DNA of 64,000 nucleotides, from the NCBI RefSeq assembly GCF_002362315.1, contig NZ_MTZV01000006.1, positions 930,001 through 994,000 of the forward strand, written 5' to 3'. Each line of letters starts with the position of its first letter. Position 1 is the stretch's first letter. Positions 16,046 to 24,998 of this stretch are shown here, piece after piece. A program made the position numbers and the translations under genes. The notes beneath the pieces are model-generated. The model saw only the letters and a program-made list of their open reading frames with translations, was not told the DNA's origin and ran no database searches. Source of the stretch: Paraburkholderia acidicola (GTDB lineage Bacteria > Pseudomonadota > Gammaproteobacteria > Burkholderiales > Burkholderiaceae).

Positions 16046-16395
16046 TTACGACAATCAGGTTAAAAAAAACCATTCTGCATCTGCAGCAGTTGCGGCGCAG
16101 CAAACGATGCGTTGTACGCGATCGCGCGGCCCACAATGTCCGCGCACACGACCCTGCAAACGCATCGACATATCGCCTGAAATTCGGCCTGAAATTCGTT
16201 TTGGCACATCATCGTCCCGACTGAGGACACCCTCCTTGCTCATCCGGCCGCGAGGCAATAAGCTTGCGGCTACTTATTCTCTGGAAACCGGTCCGCCGGC
16301 TTCACTCACATTCGTCGCAACGCGGCGTTGGCGCACCTGTCGCGCGCCGCGAGGGCCGTCACCCCGGCCCGTCCACACCAGGCTGGAGACCCTCG
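16046..16395. other. 350-bp intergenic region ankB to regulator
   Basis: No gene is supported. It contains a weak hairpin CTGATT/AATCAG at 16043-16058 with A-run but no T-run, and a two-copy 11-bp direct repeat CCTGAAATTCG near 16171-16193. No PIP box is found before the downstream regulator. Confidence 0.5.
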
Positions 16396-18591
16396 ATGTC
16401 GTTACCGCGACCGACAGGGCCGGTAATCGCGTTCGGCCGCTACCGGCTATTGCAGAACCCTGTGCGCCTCGTCGCTGACGAAGCGCCTGTCGATATGAGC
16501 GGCCGTGCGCTCGAACTGCTGCTCGCGCTCGTCGAAGCAAAGGGGCGATCGGTTCCACTGCCCGAACTCGCGCAACGCGCATGGTCGCGCGGTGCGGTCG
16601 ATACGAACACTGTGCAGGCCCAAGTGTCGGCGCTGCGCCGGGCGCTGGGTGCAGACCGCGATCTGATCGTCACCGTGCCCGGTTATGGATATCGTTTCGC
16701 CGGTACGCCGCAATTTCTCGATCACGCTGACTCCGCAATTCGCACGAGTCCTGGTGCGAATGCGAGTACGCATGTCAGTGTGACCACGCCGAAACTGTCC
16801 CCGCCTCCACTCTTGCTGCGCATGCCCGTTCGCACTACACCGTTTATCGGTCGTCATGCGGAACTGTCGGAGCTGCTTGGGTTGGTGTCGCTGGCGCGTG
16901 TCGTGACACTCGCCGGCGAACCCGGTCTCGGCAAGCGCCGTCTCGCATACGAAGTCGCGCGGCGGCTTGCGGCGCACGTGCCCGACGGCATGGTCGCCGT
17001 CGCGTTCACGCCGCAACTGCAGGCCGATAGCCTCGCCGATACGCTCGCGATGGCATTGCGCGTGCCGGACGAAATCGGCGCGACAACCCACGAACGTCTG
17101 CTGTCGGCGATCAGCGACCGGCGCCTGCTGCTGATCGTCGATTGCTGCGAGGCGCTGCGCAAACCGGCTGGCTATCTGCTCAGTACGCTCGTCGAGGTAG
17201 CGCCGAATCTGCGCGTGATCGCGACGGCGAACGCGCCGCTCTCCATCGATGGCGAACATGTCGTGCCGCTCGGACCGCTGCGCATACCGAGGCACACACG
17301 GCTCAATGCAAGCGAAGCGCCGGAGTTCGACGCACTGCGGCTGCTGTTCGCGCGGCTGACCGTGTTGCTGACGGCGCTGCCTGCTGCGCTCTCGGCAGTT
17401 CTACCTGCTGTGATACCCGACATGTCGGGCCGTACGTCGTCATCGCGTGGCAGGGCCGATGCGGACCCGCTCGCCATGTTCGATGCGGGTCGCCTCGCAC
17501 CGGACACGCTTGCCGCCGCCGCGTTGATCGCGCGCCGGCTCGACGGTGTACCGCTCGCGCTGGAACTCGCCGCCGCAGCGATCGCCCGGCGCATTCCGGC
17601 CCACACGCCGCTCGATCCCGCGATGCACTCGTTTGCGCGCGATCTCGATCGCCTGATGACGCAGCGCACGGCTGGCGCCAACCTGTTGCTGCTGCGCTCG
17701 ACACCGCTCGCCGCCGTGCTCGATCTGCAGATGACGGCACTCGATGACGCGACGCGCACGCAGTTCAGACGCCTCGGCATTTTTCCGGGCGAGTTCACTC
17801 GCGCTTCGGCGGCACGGGTGCTCGTGGAATTCGCTGCGTTGCAGACCGCGGGGCAGCGTGGTGTTGTGAGCGAAACGTCGAGCGAAACGTCGAGCGATTC
17901 GGCGCCTGACACGCAGATCGATACGCTGCTCGATGCAGGGCTCATCGAGCGCATTGAAGGCGATGGCGAAACGACGTTCTGTCTGCGCGGCCCGGTGCGT
18001 CAACTCGCACGCAATATTCTGTGGCAGCACGGCGAACTGGAATGTGCGGCTGCGGCGCATGCGCAGACGCTCGTACCGCGGCTCGCGGCGAGCAGTTCGC
18101 GACGCGCGCGCGTGCCTGGCGACGCAGTCGATCGCAACGACCTCGGCGATCTACGCGCGGCACTCGATTGGGCCGTGAGCAACGACCGCTTCGAGATCGC
18201 GATTGCGCTGCTCGACGGCTCGGAACCGTTGTGGCGCACGCTCACGCTTGCACAGGAATATCTGCGTGCGATTCGTGCGGCGCTCGCGCGCGTCGATACG
18301 AGTGCAACGCGCCGGATGCGCGACGAAATGCGTTTGCGTATTACGCTTGCACGCGCCTTGCCGCTCGCGCATGCACCGCTCGACGAGATTTCCGCAGCGT
18401 GGCAAGAAGCCTACGATCTCGCCAATGCATGTGCGGATAGCGCCTACCGGCAGCACGCGCTGACCGGCCTGATCGCGTCGCTCGCGAAGGCGGGAGAAAG
18501 CGGGCCCGCGACCGGCGAGCCGACACGCGATGATCAGACTGCCCAGGCGAGCGGGCCTGAAGAGTCACGTCGAGCTCGTCGCGACGCGTAA
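16396..18591 (+). CDS. Winged-helix DNA-binding protein with NB-ARC-like ATPase domain
   Basis: A 731-residue regulator. Residues ~10-95 are an OmpR-type winged helix (FGRYRLLQNPVRLV ... VQAQVSALRRALGADRDLI), without a receiver domain. A NB-ARC/STAND-like ATPase follows: TTPFIGRHAELSELLGLV, P-loop GEPGLGKRR at about 175, Walker B LLLIVDCCEAL. A sensor/winged region (ARRLDGVPLALELAAAAI) and a helical end come next. The usual P-loop Ser/Thr after GK is Arg here, and the usual DNCE motif reads DCCE. The TPR tail common in this family is missing or very short. ATG 16396 follows GGAG by 7 nt. It may control neighbouring island genes; the target is unknown. Loss of ATP binding is an inference. Confidence 0.8.
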   Translation: MSLPRPTGPVIAFGRYRLLQNPVRLVADEAPVDMSGRALELLLALVEAKGRSVPLPELAQRAWSRGAVDTNTVQAQVSALRRALGADRDLIVTVPGYGYRFAGTPQFLDHADSAIRTSPGANASTHVSVTTPKLSPPPLLLRMPVRTTPFIGRHAELSELLGLVSLARVVTLAGEPGLGKRRLAYEVARRLAAHVPDGMVAVAFTPQLQADSLADTLAMALRVPDEIGATTHERLLSAISDRRLLLIVDCCEALRKPAGYLLSTLVEVAPNLRVIATANAPLSIDGEHVVPLGPLRIPRHTRLNASEAPEFDALRLLFARLTVLLTALPAALSAVLPAVIPDMSGRTSSSRGRADADPLAMFDAGRLAPDTLAAAALIARRLDGVPLALELAAAAIARRIPAHTPLDPAMHSFARDLDRLMTQRTAGANLLLLRSTPLAAVLDLQMTALDDATRTQFRRLGIFPGEFTRASAARVLVEFAALQTAGQRGVVSETSSETSSDSAPDTQIDTLLDAGLIERIEGDGETTFCLRGPVRQLARNILWQHGELECAAAAHAQTLVPRLAASSSRRARVPGDAVDRNDLGDLRAALDWAVSNDRFEIAIALLDGSEPLWRTLTLAQEYLRAIRAALARVDTSATRRMRDEMRLRITLARALPLAHAPLDEISAAWQEAYDLANACADSAYRQHALTGLIASLAKAGESGPATGEPTRDDQTAQASGPEESRRARRDA

Positions 18592-18619
18592 GCGGTCATC
18601 CCGCTCACGCGTCGCACGA

Positions 18620-19297
18620 TCATTTCGCGTGGTCCATCAATCCCGATGCCTGAGCGCCGAATACGCTTTGCATGGTGTTCCCATACGCGCCAGTGGTACC
18701 CGTCGCAACGTTGGATGCGACATCTCGTCCCAACGTATTGTGGCCCCAGCTTGCAGCCGGGCCACCCGATGCGAGCGCCTCGGCCTGTGGGCCACTGATC
18801 TCGCCATTCTTGACCCCGGTTTCCAGGAAGCCCTCGACATTTTTCATCTCGTCGGAACCGGCATTGCCAGCCTGCACCGCGCTGGCAAATTGCTGTGCAG
18901 CGCCCGGATCCTTGGCGGCCCATTGATTGAATGCAGACTTGAATTGCGGCGACATCTGGGCAGAACTGCCGAACGCCTGCGTAGCGGCATCCGCCCCATT
19001 CGTCCCATTCGTGCCATTCACTCCGTTCGCCCCATTCGCTCCATTCGTACCGCCATTGAAATTGGTGGGTGCGTTGCCGCCTGGGCTGGAACTACCGCCG
19101 AAGTTGGTTGGTGCGTTGCCACCCGGACTGGAACTACCGCCCATCGATTGCTGCAGCATCTGTTCGATTTCTCCAAGTAGCTTCAGCAGTACTTGTTGCA
19201 CGCCCTGGTTGCCACCCTGCGGTGTACCCTGCGTGCCGTTTTGTACCACGCCGAAGTCGACGTTGCCTGGCAGATTGACGCTCACTTGTGCGTTCAT
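18620..19297 (-). CDS. Harpin-like type III secreted protein (PopA/HrpN type)
   Basis: A 225-residue, Cys-free, Gly/Asn/Ser-rich acidic protein, typical of harpins. An N-terminal beta/hydrophobic start (MNAQVSVNLPGNVDFG) precedes an amphipathic helix (VQQVLLKLLGEIEQMLQQSM). Two exact copies of GGSSSPGGNAPTNF follow, then an Asn-Gly triplet repeat (NGANGANGVNGTNGTNG) and a helical C-terminal half (FKSAFNQWAAKDPGAAQQF). ATG 19297 follows a GAGAA site; the longer frame to 19342 lacks one. A perfect PIP box with -10 lies upstream. Harpins leave through the Hrp T3SS and act at host cell walls or membranes. It shares the helix + SPGG/NF-type repeats with the protein at 11306-12433. Confidence 0.8.
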   Translation of the reverse strand: MNAQVSVNLPGNVDFGVVQNGTQGTPQGGNQGVQQVLLKLLGEIEQMLQQSMGGSSSPGGNAPTNFGGSSSPGGNAPTNFNGGTNGANGANGVNGTNGTNGADAATQAFGSSAQMSPQFKSAFNQWAAKDPGAAQQFASAVQAGNAGSDEMKNVEGFLETGVKNGEISGPQAEALASGGPAASWGHNTLGRDVASNVATGTTGAYGNTMQSVFGAQASGLMDHAK

Positions 19298-19365
19298 GGT
19301 GTTTTCTCGCTGAAAGGGTTCAATGAAATGTTCATCTCGCATGTAGCCATTTCAGCTACCTTTCA

Positions 19366-19426
19366 AGACTAGTTGTTTATCCCCCTTGCAGCATCGCGCG
19401 TGCGAAGTTCGGCACGGTTTGGCGAA
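19366..19426 (-). promoter_or_regulatory. PIP box and -10 element for the harpin-like gene at 18620-19297
   Basis: Minus strand: TTCGC (19426-19422), 15 nt, TTCGC (19406-19402), then 30 nt, then TAGTCT (19371-19366). Both spacing and -10 match the PIP-box promoter rule exactly. It lies in the gap just after the stop of the upstream dehydrogenase gene (19429). Confidence 0.9.
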
Positions 19427-19428
19427 CC

Positions 19429-20580
19429 TCAATGCAGCTCACGCGACCACGTCTCCACCTGCTGCGCCGGCACACCCACCGCCGCGGCTGCCGCACAGAT
19501 CTGCTGCCACGTCGCCGGATCGACGGGCACACCATGCGCTTCGCGTTCTGCACGCGTCGCACGTTCCGGTTCGCCCGGCGCGAGAATCCGCTCGACGCCG
19601 TCGGCCAGCGGCGATGCCTTCACCCACTCGATAAACGCATCCGCTTCGGCCTCGGCGTTCGGCGCATCAAATGCCGTGGGATCGATGATTACCGACATCA
19701 TGCAGTTGATAATTGCGCGACTGTGGTCGACCGTATCGGCATGCGTGGTGTAACCGCCGCTCAGCGCACCAGCGAAGATCTCGCACATCGCCGCGAGGCC
19801 GAAACCCTTGTGGCCGCCAAACGGCGTGAGCGATCCGAACGGCGCCTCGAGCATCACTTTCGGTTCGCGTGTTGCGTGTCCCTGATGGTCGATCAACGCA
19901 CCGGCAGGCACCTGCTTGCCCATGTTGTACGCAACGCGCGCCTTGCCGTAGGCGACCGTGCTGGTCGCGAAGTCGAGGACGAGCGGTGGCCGCCCGGCAC
20001 GCGGGAACGCCGCGCAAAACGGATTCGTGCCGATACGCCTGTCGGCACCACCGAACGGCGCGACGAGCGGATCGCCCGCGACGTTGACGAAGTGAAACGA
20101 CGCGAGCCCCGCCCGCGCGCACTGCTCGGCCCAGTGTCCGATGCGGCCGATGTGATGCGCGCCGCGCAGCGCGACTGCGCATACGCCGAGTTTCTGTGCG
20201 CGTTCGATACCGCGCTCCATCGCCTCGTAGGCCACGACCTGGCCAAAGCCCTTCACGCCATCGATCGTCAGCACCGCCCCCGCATCGCGCACAACCTGGG
20301 CGTGCAGGTTCAGTTGCAGTTTCCCTCCGTGCAACGACTCGACGTAGCGCGGAATCATGCCGACGCCGTGTGAATCGTGGCCGCTCAGGTTCGCGGCCAG
20401 CAGATGGTCCGCAACCAGTTCCGCTTCGCGCGGTGCGCTGCCAGCCTGCTCCCAGATCGCGCGCACGATTGCATGCAGTCGATCGACAGGGATGCGTACG
20501 GCGGGAGCGGGAGGAGCGGGAGGAGCGGGAGGAGCGGGAGGAATGGCAGAGGTAGTGCGGGTGTCGTGGGTTGGGTTCAT
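19429..20580 (-). CDS. Malate/L-lactate/ureidoglycolate-type dehydrogenase (Ldh2 family)
   Basis: A 383-residue NAD(P)-dependent 2-hydroxyacid oxidoreductase of the LDH2/MDH2 family (YbiC/YlbC/ComC-like fold, not classical Rossmann). Signatures are LSGHDSHGVGMIPRYV, ALRGAHHIGRIGHWAE, GTNPFCAAFPR and FGGHKGFGLAAMCEIFAGALSGG. It interconverts 2-hydroxy acids and 2-oxo acids; the exact substrate cannot be told. ATG 20580 starts a low-complexity PPAPPAPPAP stretch from a GGAGGAGCG nucleotide repeat (20505-20540), so the first ~30 residues may vary between strains. Frames further upstream (to 20781) overlap the peptidase gene and are not used. Confidence 0.83.
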   Translation of the reverse strand: MNPTHDTRTTSAIPPAPPAPPAPPAPAVRIPVDRLHAIVRAIWEQAGSAPREAELVADHLLAANLSGHDSHGVGMIPRYVESLHGGKLQLNLHAQVVRDAGAVLTIDGVKGFGQVVAYEAMERGIERAQKLGVCAVALRGAHHIGRIGHWAEQCARAGLASFHFVNVAGDPLVAPFGGADRRIGTNPFCAAFPRAGRPPLVLDFATSTVAYGKARVAYNMGKQVPAGALIDHQGHATREPKVMLEAPFGSLTPFGGHKGFGLAAMCEIFAGALSGGYTTHADTVDHSRAIINCMMSVIIDPTAFDAPNAEAEADAFIEWVKASPLADGVERILAPGEPERATRAEREAHGVPVDPATWQQICAAAAAVGVPAQQVETWSRELH

Positions 20581-20764
20581 TCGGCGCAGTCGAGCGAATA
20601 GAGGAAGAAACCAGCAGAAGAAACGGTGCGGTGAACGTCGCCCTGCCACCGGGACATCGACGCATCCGGCGCGGGGCATTGCACCGCGGCGCCGGATTGA
20701 CCTGACTAACTGAACATGAGGGACATGACGAACATGACGCCGGGTCGGCAGGATCCGGCGGTCA

Positions 20765-22228
20765 TCACTGCGCCGCGGCAATCACTTCGGCAACGGCAGC
20801 GGTCAGCTTCCTGCCGTACGGCACATGCAGGAATTCGTTCGGCCCATGCGCGTTCGACTTCGGACCGAGCACACCACACACCATGAACTGCGATTGCGGG
20901 AAGCCTTCCTTGAGCACGTTCATCAACGGAATCGTGCCGCCCTGGCCCATGTATGCGACGTCCGCGCCGTAATGCTCGCGCGATGCATCGTTGAGCGCGG
21001 TTGCGAGCCACGGCGCAACGTCTGGCGCGCTCCAGCCGGTCGCCGCACCGGCGTCGGCCTTGAACGTGACTTTCGCGTTGTACGGCGGATCGAATTCGAG
21101 CAGCGCTTTCAGTTCGGCGACCGCCTTTGCGGCGTCGACGAGCGGCGGCAGCCGCAGCGACAGTTTGAACGCGGTGCGCGGACGCAGCACATTGCCCGCA
21201 TCGGCCAATGCGGGCAGACCCGCTGCACCGGTCACCGACAGCGACGGACGCCACGTGGAATTGATCAGCGCCTCTTGCGGATCGGTCGTGGTGGGTAGCA
21301 CGGGCCGGCCGTCCTGGCCGCACGCCCACGGCACGCTCTTCCACACGCTGTCGCCAAGAATCTGCGCGGTCGCCTCGGCTTCGCGCAGACGCTGCGGCGG
21401 GATCGCACAGTGGAAATCTTTCGGCAGCAGGTTGCCGTTCGATGCATCTTCGAGACGCTCGAACAGTTGTCGCATGATGCGGAAGCTCGATGGTGCAATA
21501 CCGCCGTAGCCGCCCGAATGGATACCTTCGTCGAGCACCTCGACTTCGAGATCGCCGGCAACGAGACCGCGCAGCGAGGTGGTCAGCCACAACTGGTCGT
21601 AATTGCCCGCACCGGAATCGAGACACACCACAAGCCCGACCTTGCCGAGCCGCTCGCGCAGCGCATCGACATACGGCAGCAGATCGTAGCTGCCCGATTC
21701 CTCGCAGGTTTCGATCAACCCGACGCAGCGCGGCCGCTCGATGCCTTGCGCGTCGAGCGCCGCGAGAGCGGTCAGGCTCGCGTAGATCGCGTAACCATCG
21801 TCGGCACCGCCGCGACCGTAGAGCTTGCCGTCTTCGAACTTCGGCGTCCACGGGCCGAGGTCGTTACGCCAGCCGGAAAACTCCGGCTGCTTGTCGAGGT
21901 GGCCGTACAGCACGATCGTGTCGGTGCTGCCCGAACGCGTGGCCGGCGTTTCGAAGAAGATCACCGGCGTGCGGCCCGGCAGGCGCACGATTTCGAGCTT
22001 CAGTCCGCGCACCGGTTGCTGTTCGGCCCACGTAGCCGCATCGGTGACGACGCGCTCGATAAAACCGTTGCGCACCCAGTCGGGATCGAAAGCGGGACTC
22101 TTGGCGGGCACGGCGATGTAGTCGGTCAGCGCCGGCACGATCTCGTCGTTCCATTTACGGTCGACGAATGCGCGCAGCGCATCGTGATCGACCTGGCGGT
22201 TCTGCTGGGTGGTGTCGTCGGAAATCAT
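20765..22228 (-). CDS. M20-family metallopeptidase (dipeptidase-like)
   Basis: A 487-residue zinc peptidase of the M20/M28 (ArgE/DapE/CPG2) family. Metal-site motifs are VLYGHLDKQPE (His-x-Asp), YGRGGADDGYA (bridging Asp), ETCEESGS (catalytic Glu-Glu), LDSGAG and a late NAHGPNEF His. A lid domain lies around 225-390. It most resembles cytosolic non-specific dipeptidases that release amino acids from short peptides. It is cytoplasmic, with no signal peptide. ATG 22228 opens the family-typical N-terminus. It lies upstream of the dehydrogenase gene on the same strand, 184 bp before it; co-transcription is possible. Confidence 0.88.
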   Translation of the reverse strand: MISDDTTQQNRQVDHDALRAFVDRKWNDEIVPALTDYIAVPAKSPAFDPDWVRNGFIERVVTDAATWAEQQPVRGLKLEIVRLPGRTPVIFFETPATRSGSTDTIVLYGHLDKQPEFSGWRNDLGPWTPKFEDGKLYGRGGADDGYAIYASLTALAALDAQGIERPRCVGLIETCEESGSYDLLPYVDALRERLGKVGLVVCLDSGAGNYDQLWLTTSLRGLVAGDLEVEVLDEGIHSGGYGGIAPSSFRIMRQLFERLEDASNGNLLPKDFHCAIPPQRLREAEATAQILGDSVWKSVPWACGQDGRPVLPTTTDPQEALINSTWRPSLSVTGAAGLPALADAGNVLRPRTAFKLSLRLPPLVDAAKAVAELKALLEFDPPYNAKVTFKADAGAATGWSAPDVAPWLATALNDASREHYGADVAYMGQGGTIPLMNVLKEGFPQSQFMVCGVLGPKSNAHGPNEFLHVPYGRKLTAAVAEVIAAAQ

Positions 22229-22446
22229 GGGGGCGGTCCGGAGCGTTCAAAACGAACATGATAGTCCCGTTGATGGCGGCGTTAAATACCACGCTGCCTG
22301 GCGCACCGCTCACGTATCGCATCGAACGTCGCTACAGCACGCGCCTCACACCGTGAAAGCCGAACGAAACCCACCGACAGCGATTCGACAATCGCGCCGC
22401 AATCGCGCGACAATCGTGCAATCGTAGATTCCGCCGGAGCGCGTTC

Positions 22447-22755
22447 ATGGGCAGTAACCTCATCGTTCAGATCGTGCTGGCAATCTGCGCGCTCGCGCTG
22501 TACTTCCTGCCGTCGATCCTCGCCGACCGGCGCCAGCGCCACGACGTGCTGACCATTGCGCTCTTCAACGCCTGTGTCGGATGGACCGTGCTAGGCTGGC
22601 TGCTCGCGCTCTACTGGGCGTGGCAGCCGAATCCGCCGGTCAATCTGGCGGGCGATATTGTGAAGACCCGGCGCGTCGTGAGAATGCGCGCGTTTTCCAA
22701 GTCGTTGCTCGATCATGTGCAGACGCGGGTGTCGCGCTCACGGCCGCCGAAATAA
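22447..22755 (+). CDS. Imm_superinfect-family small membrane protein
   Basis: A 102-residue protein with two transmembrane helices (LIVQIVLAICALALYFLPSIL and ALFNACVGWTVLGWLLALYWAW). The ALYFLPSI...ADRR...LFN...GWTVLGW pattern is that of the phage-T4-Imm-like superinfection immunity family, common as a lone bacterial gene of unknown role. A basic cytoplasmic tail follows. The ATG at 22447 fits the membrane topology. It is upstream of the epoxide hydrolase by 38 bp and may be co-transcribed. Whether it blocks phage DNA entry is not shown; most chromosomal members have no tested function. Confidence 0.8.
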   Translation: MGSNLIVQIVLAICALALYFLPSILADRRQRHDVLTIALFNACVGWTVLGWLLALYWAWQPNPPVNLAGDIVKTRRVVRMRAFSKSLLDHVQTRVSRSRPPK

Positions 22756-22793
22756 ACGCCGATGAACACATACGCGACTGCGGAGACCCACCG

Positions 22794-23951
22794 ATGCAAG
22801 CCACGCCGTTCCAGATTTCGATTCCCGATTCCGAACTCGATGCACTCGCCCAACGCCTGCGTCACACGCGCTGGCCCGATCAATACACCGGTGATGCGTG
22901 GGCGCTCGGCACCGACGCGACATGGCTGCGCGAACTGGTGCACTACTGGGCAACGACCTTCGACTGGCGCGCCGCCGAACGCAGGCTGAACCAGCAGCCG
23001 CAGTTCACCGCGCGCATCAACGGGCTGCGCATTCACTATGTGCACCGGCGCGGGAATGGTCCGCAGCCCTATCCGCTCATCCTCACGCATGGCTGGCCCG
23101 GATCGTTCATCGAGTTCCTGCCGCTGATCGACCTGTTGTGCGATCCCGCGTCGACGGGTGGAGACCCCGCCGATGCCTTCGACGTCGTCGTGCCGTCACT
23201 ACCGGGTTTCGGTTTTTCGGAGCGACCCGCGGAGCCGGGCACGGCAGCCGCGCAGACCGCCGACATGTGGGCTGAACTGATGCGCTGCCTCGGCTATGCG
23301 CACTTCGGCGCACAGGGTGGCGACTTCGGCGCGTTTGTGTCGGCGGAACTTGCGCGTCGGCATCCGCAGCAGGTTGACGGGGTTCATCTGAACTACCTGC
23401 CGGGGTCGTACGAACCATCGCTCGATTCGCCCGCGCCGCCGCTCACCGATGACGAACGCGCGTTCCTCGACGCGAAGAACGCATGGGCCGCACTCGAAGC
23501 CGGTTACTCGCATCTGCACGCCACGAAGCCGCAGACCGCGGCGTATGCGCTCAACGATTCGCCGGCTGGTCTCGCTGCCTGGATCGTCGAGAAATTCCGT
23601 TCGTGGAGCGACTGCGATGGCGACGTCGAGCGCGTGTTCTCGAAGGACGAACTGCTGACCAACCTGTCGCTCTACTGGCACACGCAGACGATCAGTTCGT
23701 CGATGCGCTTCTATTGGGAAAACCGTCTGCAGCCGATGCGCTTCGCCGCCGGCGAGCGCGTGAAGCCGCCGCTCGGCTTCGCGCGTTTTCCGAGGGAGAT
23801 CAGCCGGCCGCCGCAATCGTGGGTCGGCCGCGTATTCGATATCGCGCAGTGGGCCGACATGCCACGCGGCGGTCACTTCGCGGCGCTCGAGCAGCCCGCG
23901 CTGCTCGCGGAAGAGATCCGGCGGTTCTTCAGGCCGCTGCGTCAGCGGTGA
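22794..23951 (+). CDS. Epoxide hydrolase (microsomal EH / EHN family)
   Basis: A 385-residue alpha/beta-hydrolase with the N-terminal EHN domain (FQISIPDSELDALAQRLRHT, about 4-110). The oxyanion motif is LTHGWPGS, the nucleophile Asp is in AQGGDFGAFV (about 178), and the catalytic His is in PRGGHFAALEQP near the C-terminus, with lid Tyr residues such as SLYWHTQT. It opens epoxides to diols, and juvenile-hormone-epoxide-hydrolase-like relatives are usual in soil bacteria. ATG 22794 is selected because GGAG lies 8 nt upstream and the domain begins there; the longer frame (from 22581) overlaps the small membrane protein. Confidence 0.9.
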   Translation: MQATPFQISIPDSELDALAQRLRHTRWPDQYTGDAWALGTDATWLRELVHYWATTFDWRAAERRLNQQPQFTARINGLRIHYVHRRGNGPQPYPLILTHGWPGSFIEFLPLIDLLCDPASTGGDPADAFDVVVPSLPGFGFSERPAEPGTAAAQTADMWAELMRCLGYAHFGAQGGDFGAFVSAELARRHPQQVDGVHLNYLPGSYEPSLDSPAPPLTDDERAFLDAKNAWAALEAGYSHLHATKPQTAAYALNDSPAGLAAWIVEKFRSWSDCDGDVERVFSKDELLTNLSLYWHTQTISSSMRFYWENRLQPMRFAAGERVKPPLGFARFPREISRPPQSWVGRVFDIAQWADMPRGGHFAALEQPALLAEEIRRFFRPLRQR

Positions 23952-23991
23952 CGCCGTGCGTTGCCACCTCTACCGGTAGCAGTTCAACGCC

Positions 23992-24885
23992 TCAGGCCGC
24001 CAGCGCATCGCCCAGTTGATCGACCATCGTCTCCAGCACGACGTCCTTGAACTTGGCGAGCGCCGGTTCCAGCGTGCGATGTCGCGTATGCAGACACGCC
24101 CTGAGCGGCCCGCTCACGATGGGTGGCAAACCGCTGGCCTCATTCCACACACGCAATCGATCGGGTAGTCCCAACGGCGTACGCACCGTCACGCCGAGAC
24201 CGGCTTCGATGGCCGCCCATAAGCCATGCAGGCTCGGGCTAGTAAATGCGATACGCCACGCGATTCCCGCCTGATCCAGCGAGTCGAGCGCCCGCTTGCG
24301 GAAGAAACAGGGCGCCTCGAAAGCGACAATCGGAATAGGCTCGCCCGGCTCCCAGACCGGGGTCGACGAGGCAGGACCGATCCAGACAAACGGCAGCGCA
24401 GCGACGACTTCCGCGTCCTTGCGGCTATCGTTGCCGAGCGCCAGAACGAGGTCCAGTTCCTCCCCGTCGAGACGCTCGAGTAGCCGCCGGTTCGCGTCGA
24501 CCACAACGTCGATCAGGACCGACGGATGCGCCCGCTTGAAACGCCCCAGCGCCGCCGGCAACCAGGCTTCCGCAAAATCGGGCGGCAGGCCGAAGCGCAC
24601 GCGACCGGCCACGGCCCGCCCGCGAATCGTCGCTACGACCTCGTCATTCAGATCGAGCATGCGCCGCGCGTACGACAGCATGACGTCGCCCGCTTCGGTC
24701 GGCACGAGCCCGCGGCCCTGCTTGACGAACAGCGGCACCCCCACCTGCTCCTCCAGCTTGTGAATCTGCTGGCTGACCGCCGATTGCGAGCGCCCGATGT
24801 GTTCCGCGGCTCTGTTGAAGCTACCGAGCCGATGGGCGATGACGACGGTCCGCAGAACGTCCATGTCCAGATTGGTATGGCCCAT
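23992..24885 (-). CDS. LysR-family transcriptional regulator
   Basis: A 297-residue LTTR. The N-terminal winged helix is MDVLRTVVIAHRLGSFNRAAEHIGRS...VSQQIHKLEEQVGVPLF, with a linker helix and a two-lobed effector domain (from ~90). It is divergent from the lipocalin-like gene across 113 bp of AT-rich DNA that carries a TTATTC-N15-GAATAA dyad, so it probably controls that gene and itself. Effector unknown. Confidence 0.9.
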   Translation of the reverse strand: MGHTNLDMDVLRTVVIAHRLGSFNRAAEHIGRSQSAVSQQIHKLEEQVGVPLFVKQGRGLVPTEAGDVMLSYARRMLDLNDEVVATIRGRAVAGRVRFGLPPDFAEAWLPAALGRFKRAHPSVLIDVVVDANRRLLERLDGEELDLVLALGNDSRKDAEVVAALPFVWIGPASSTPVWEPGEPIPIVAFEAPCFFRKRALDSLDQAGIAWRIAFTSPSLHGLWAAIEAGLGVTVRTPLGLPDRLRVWNEASGLPPIVSGPLRACLHTRHRTLEPALAKFKDVVLETMVDQLGDALAA

Positions 24886-24892
24886 AGTTCAG

Positions 24893-24919
24893 TTATTCCG
24901 ATATATATGAACCGAATAA
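24893..24919. promoter_or_regulatory. Inverted repeat in LysR/lipocalin divergent promoter
   Basis: TTATTC (24893-24898) and GAATAA (24914-24919) are inverted with 15 nt between, in AT-rich DNA. LysR-type boxes are T-N11-A dyads of this general kind. It is 8 bp before the LysR start codon, which would suit autorepression. Confidence 0.35.
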
Positions 24920-24998
24920 TTGTATTTTATTATTTGTTCGTCTGGCGTAATTTTCTGGGCATGGCCTGACGCCCAGATCATTTACAGGATTCCTCACC

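Noticed and set aside
16043..16072. CTGATT/AATCAG hairpin after ankB as terminator
   Set aside because: Only 6 bp of stem and followed by A-run rather than T-run on the plus strand.
22380..22432. CAATCG-type short repeats before the Imm_superinfect gene
   Set aside because: Too short and irregular to separate from local GC/codon bias.
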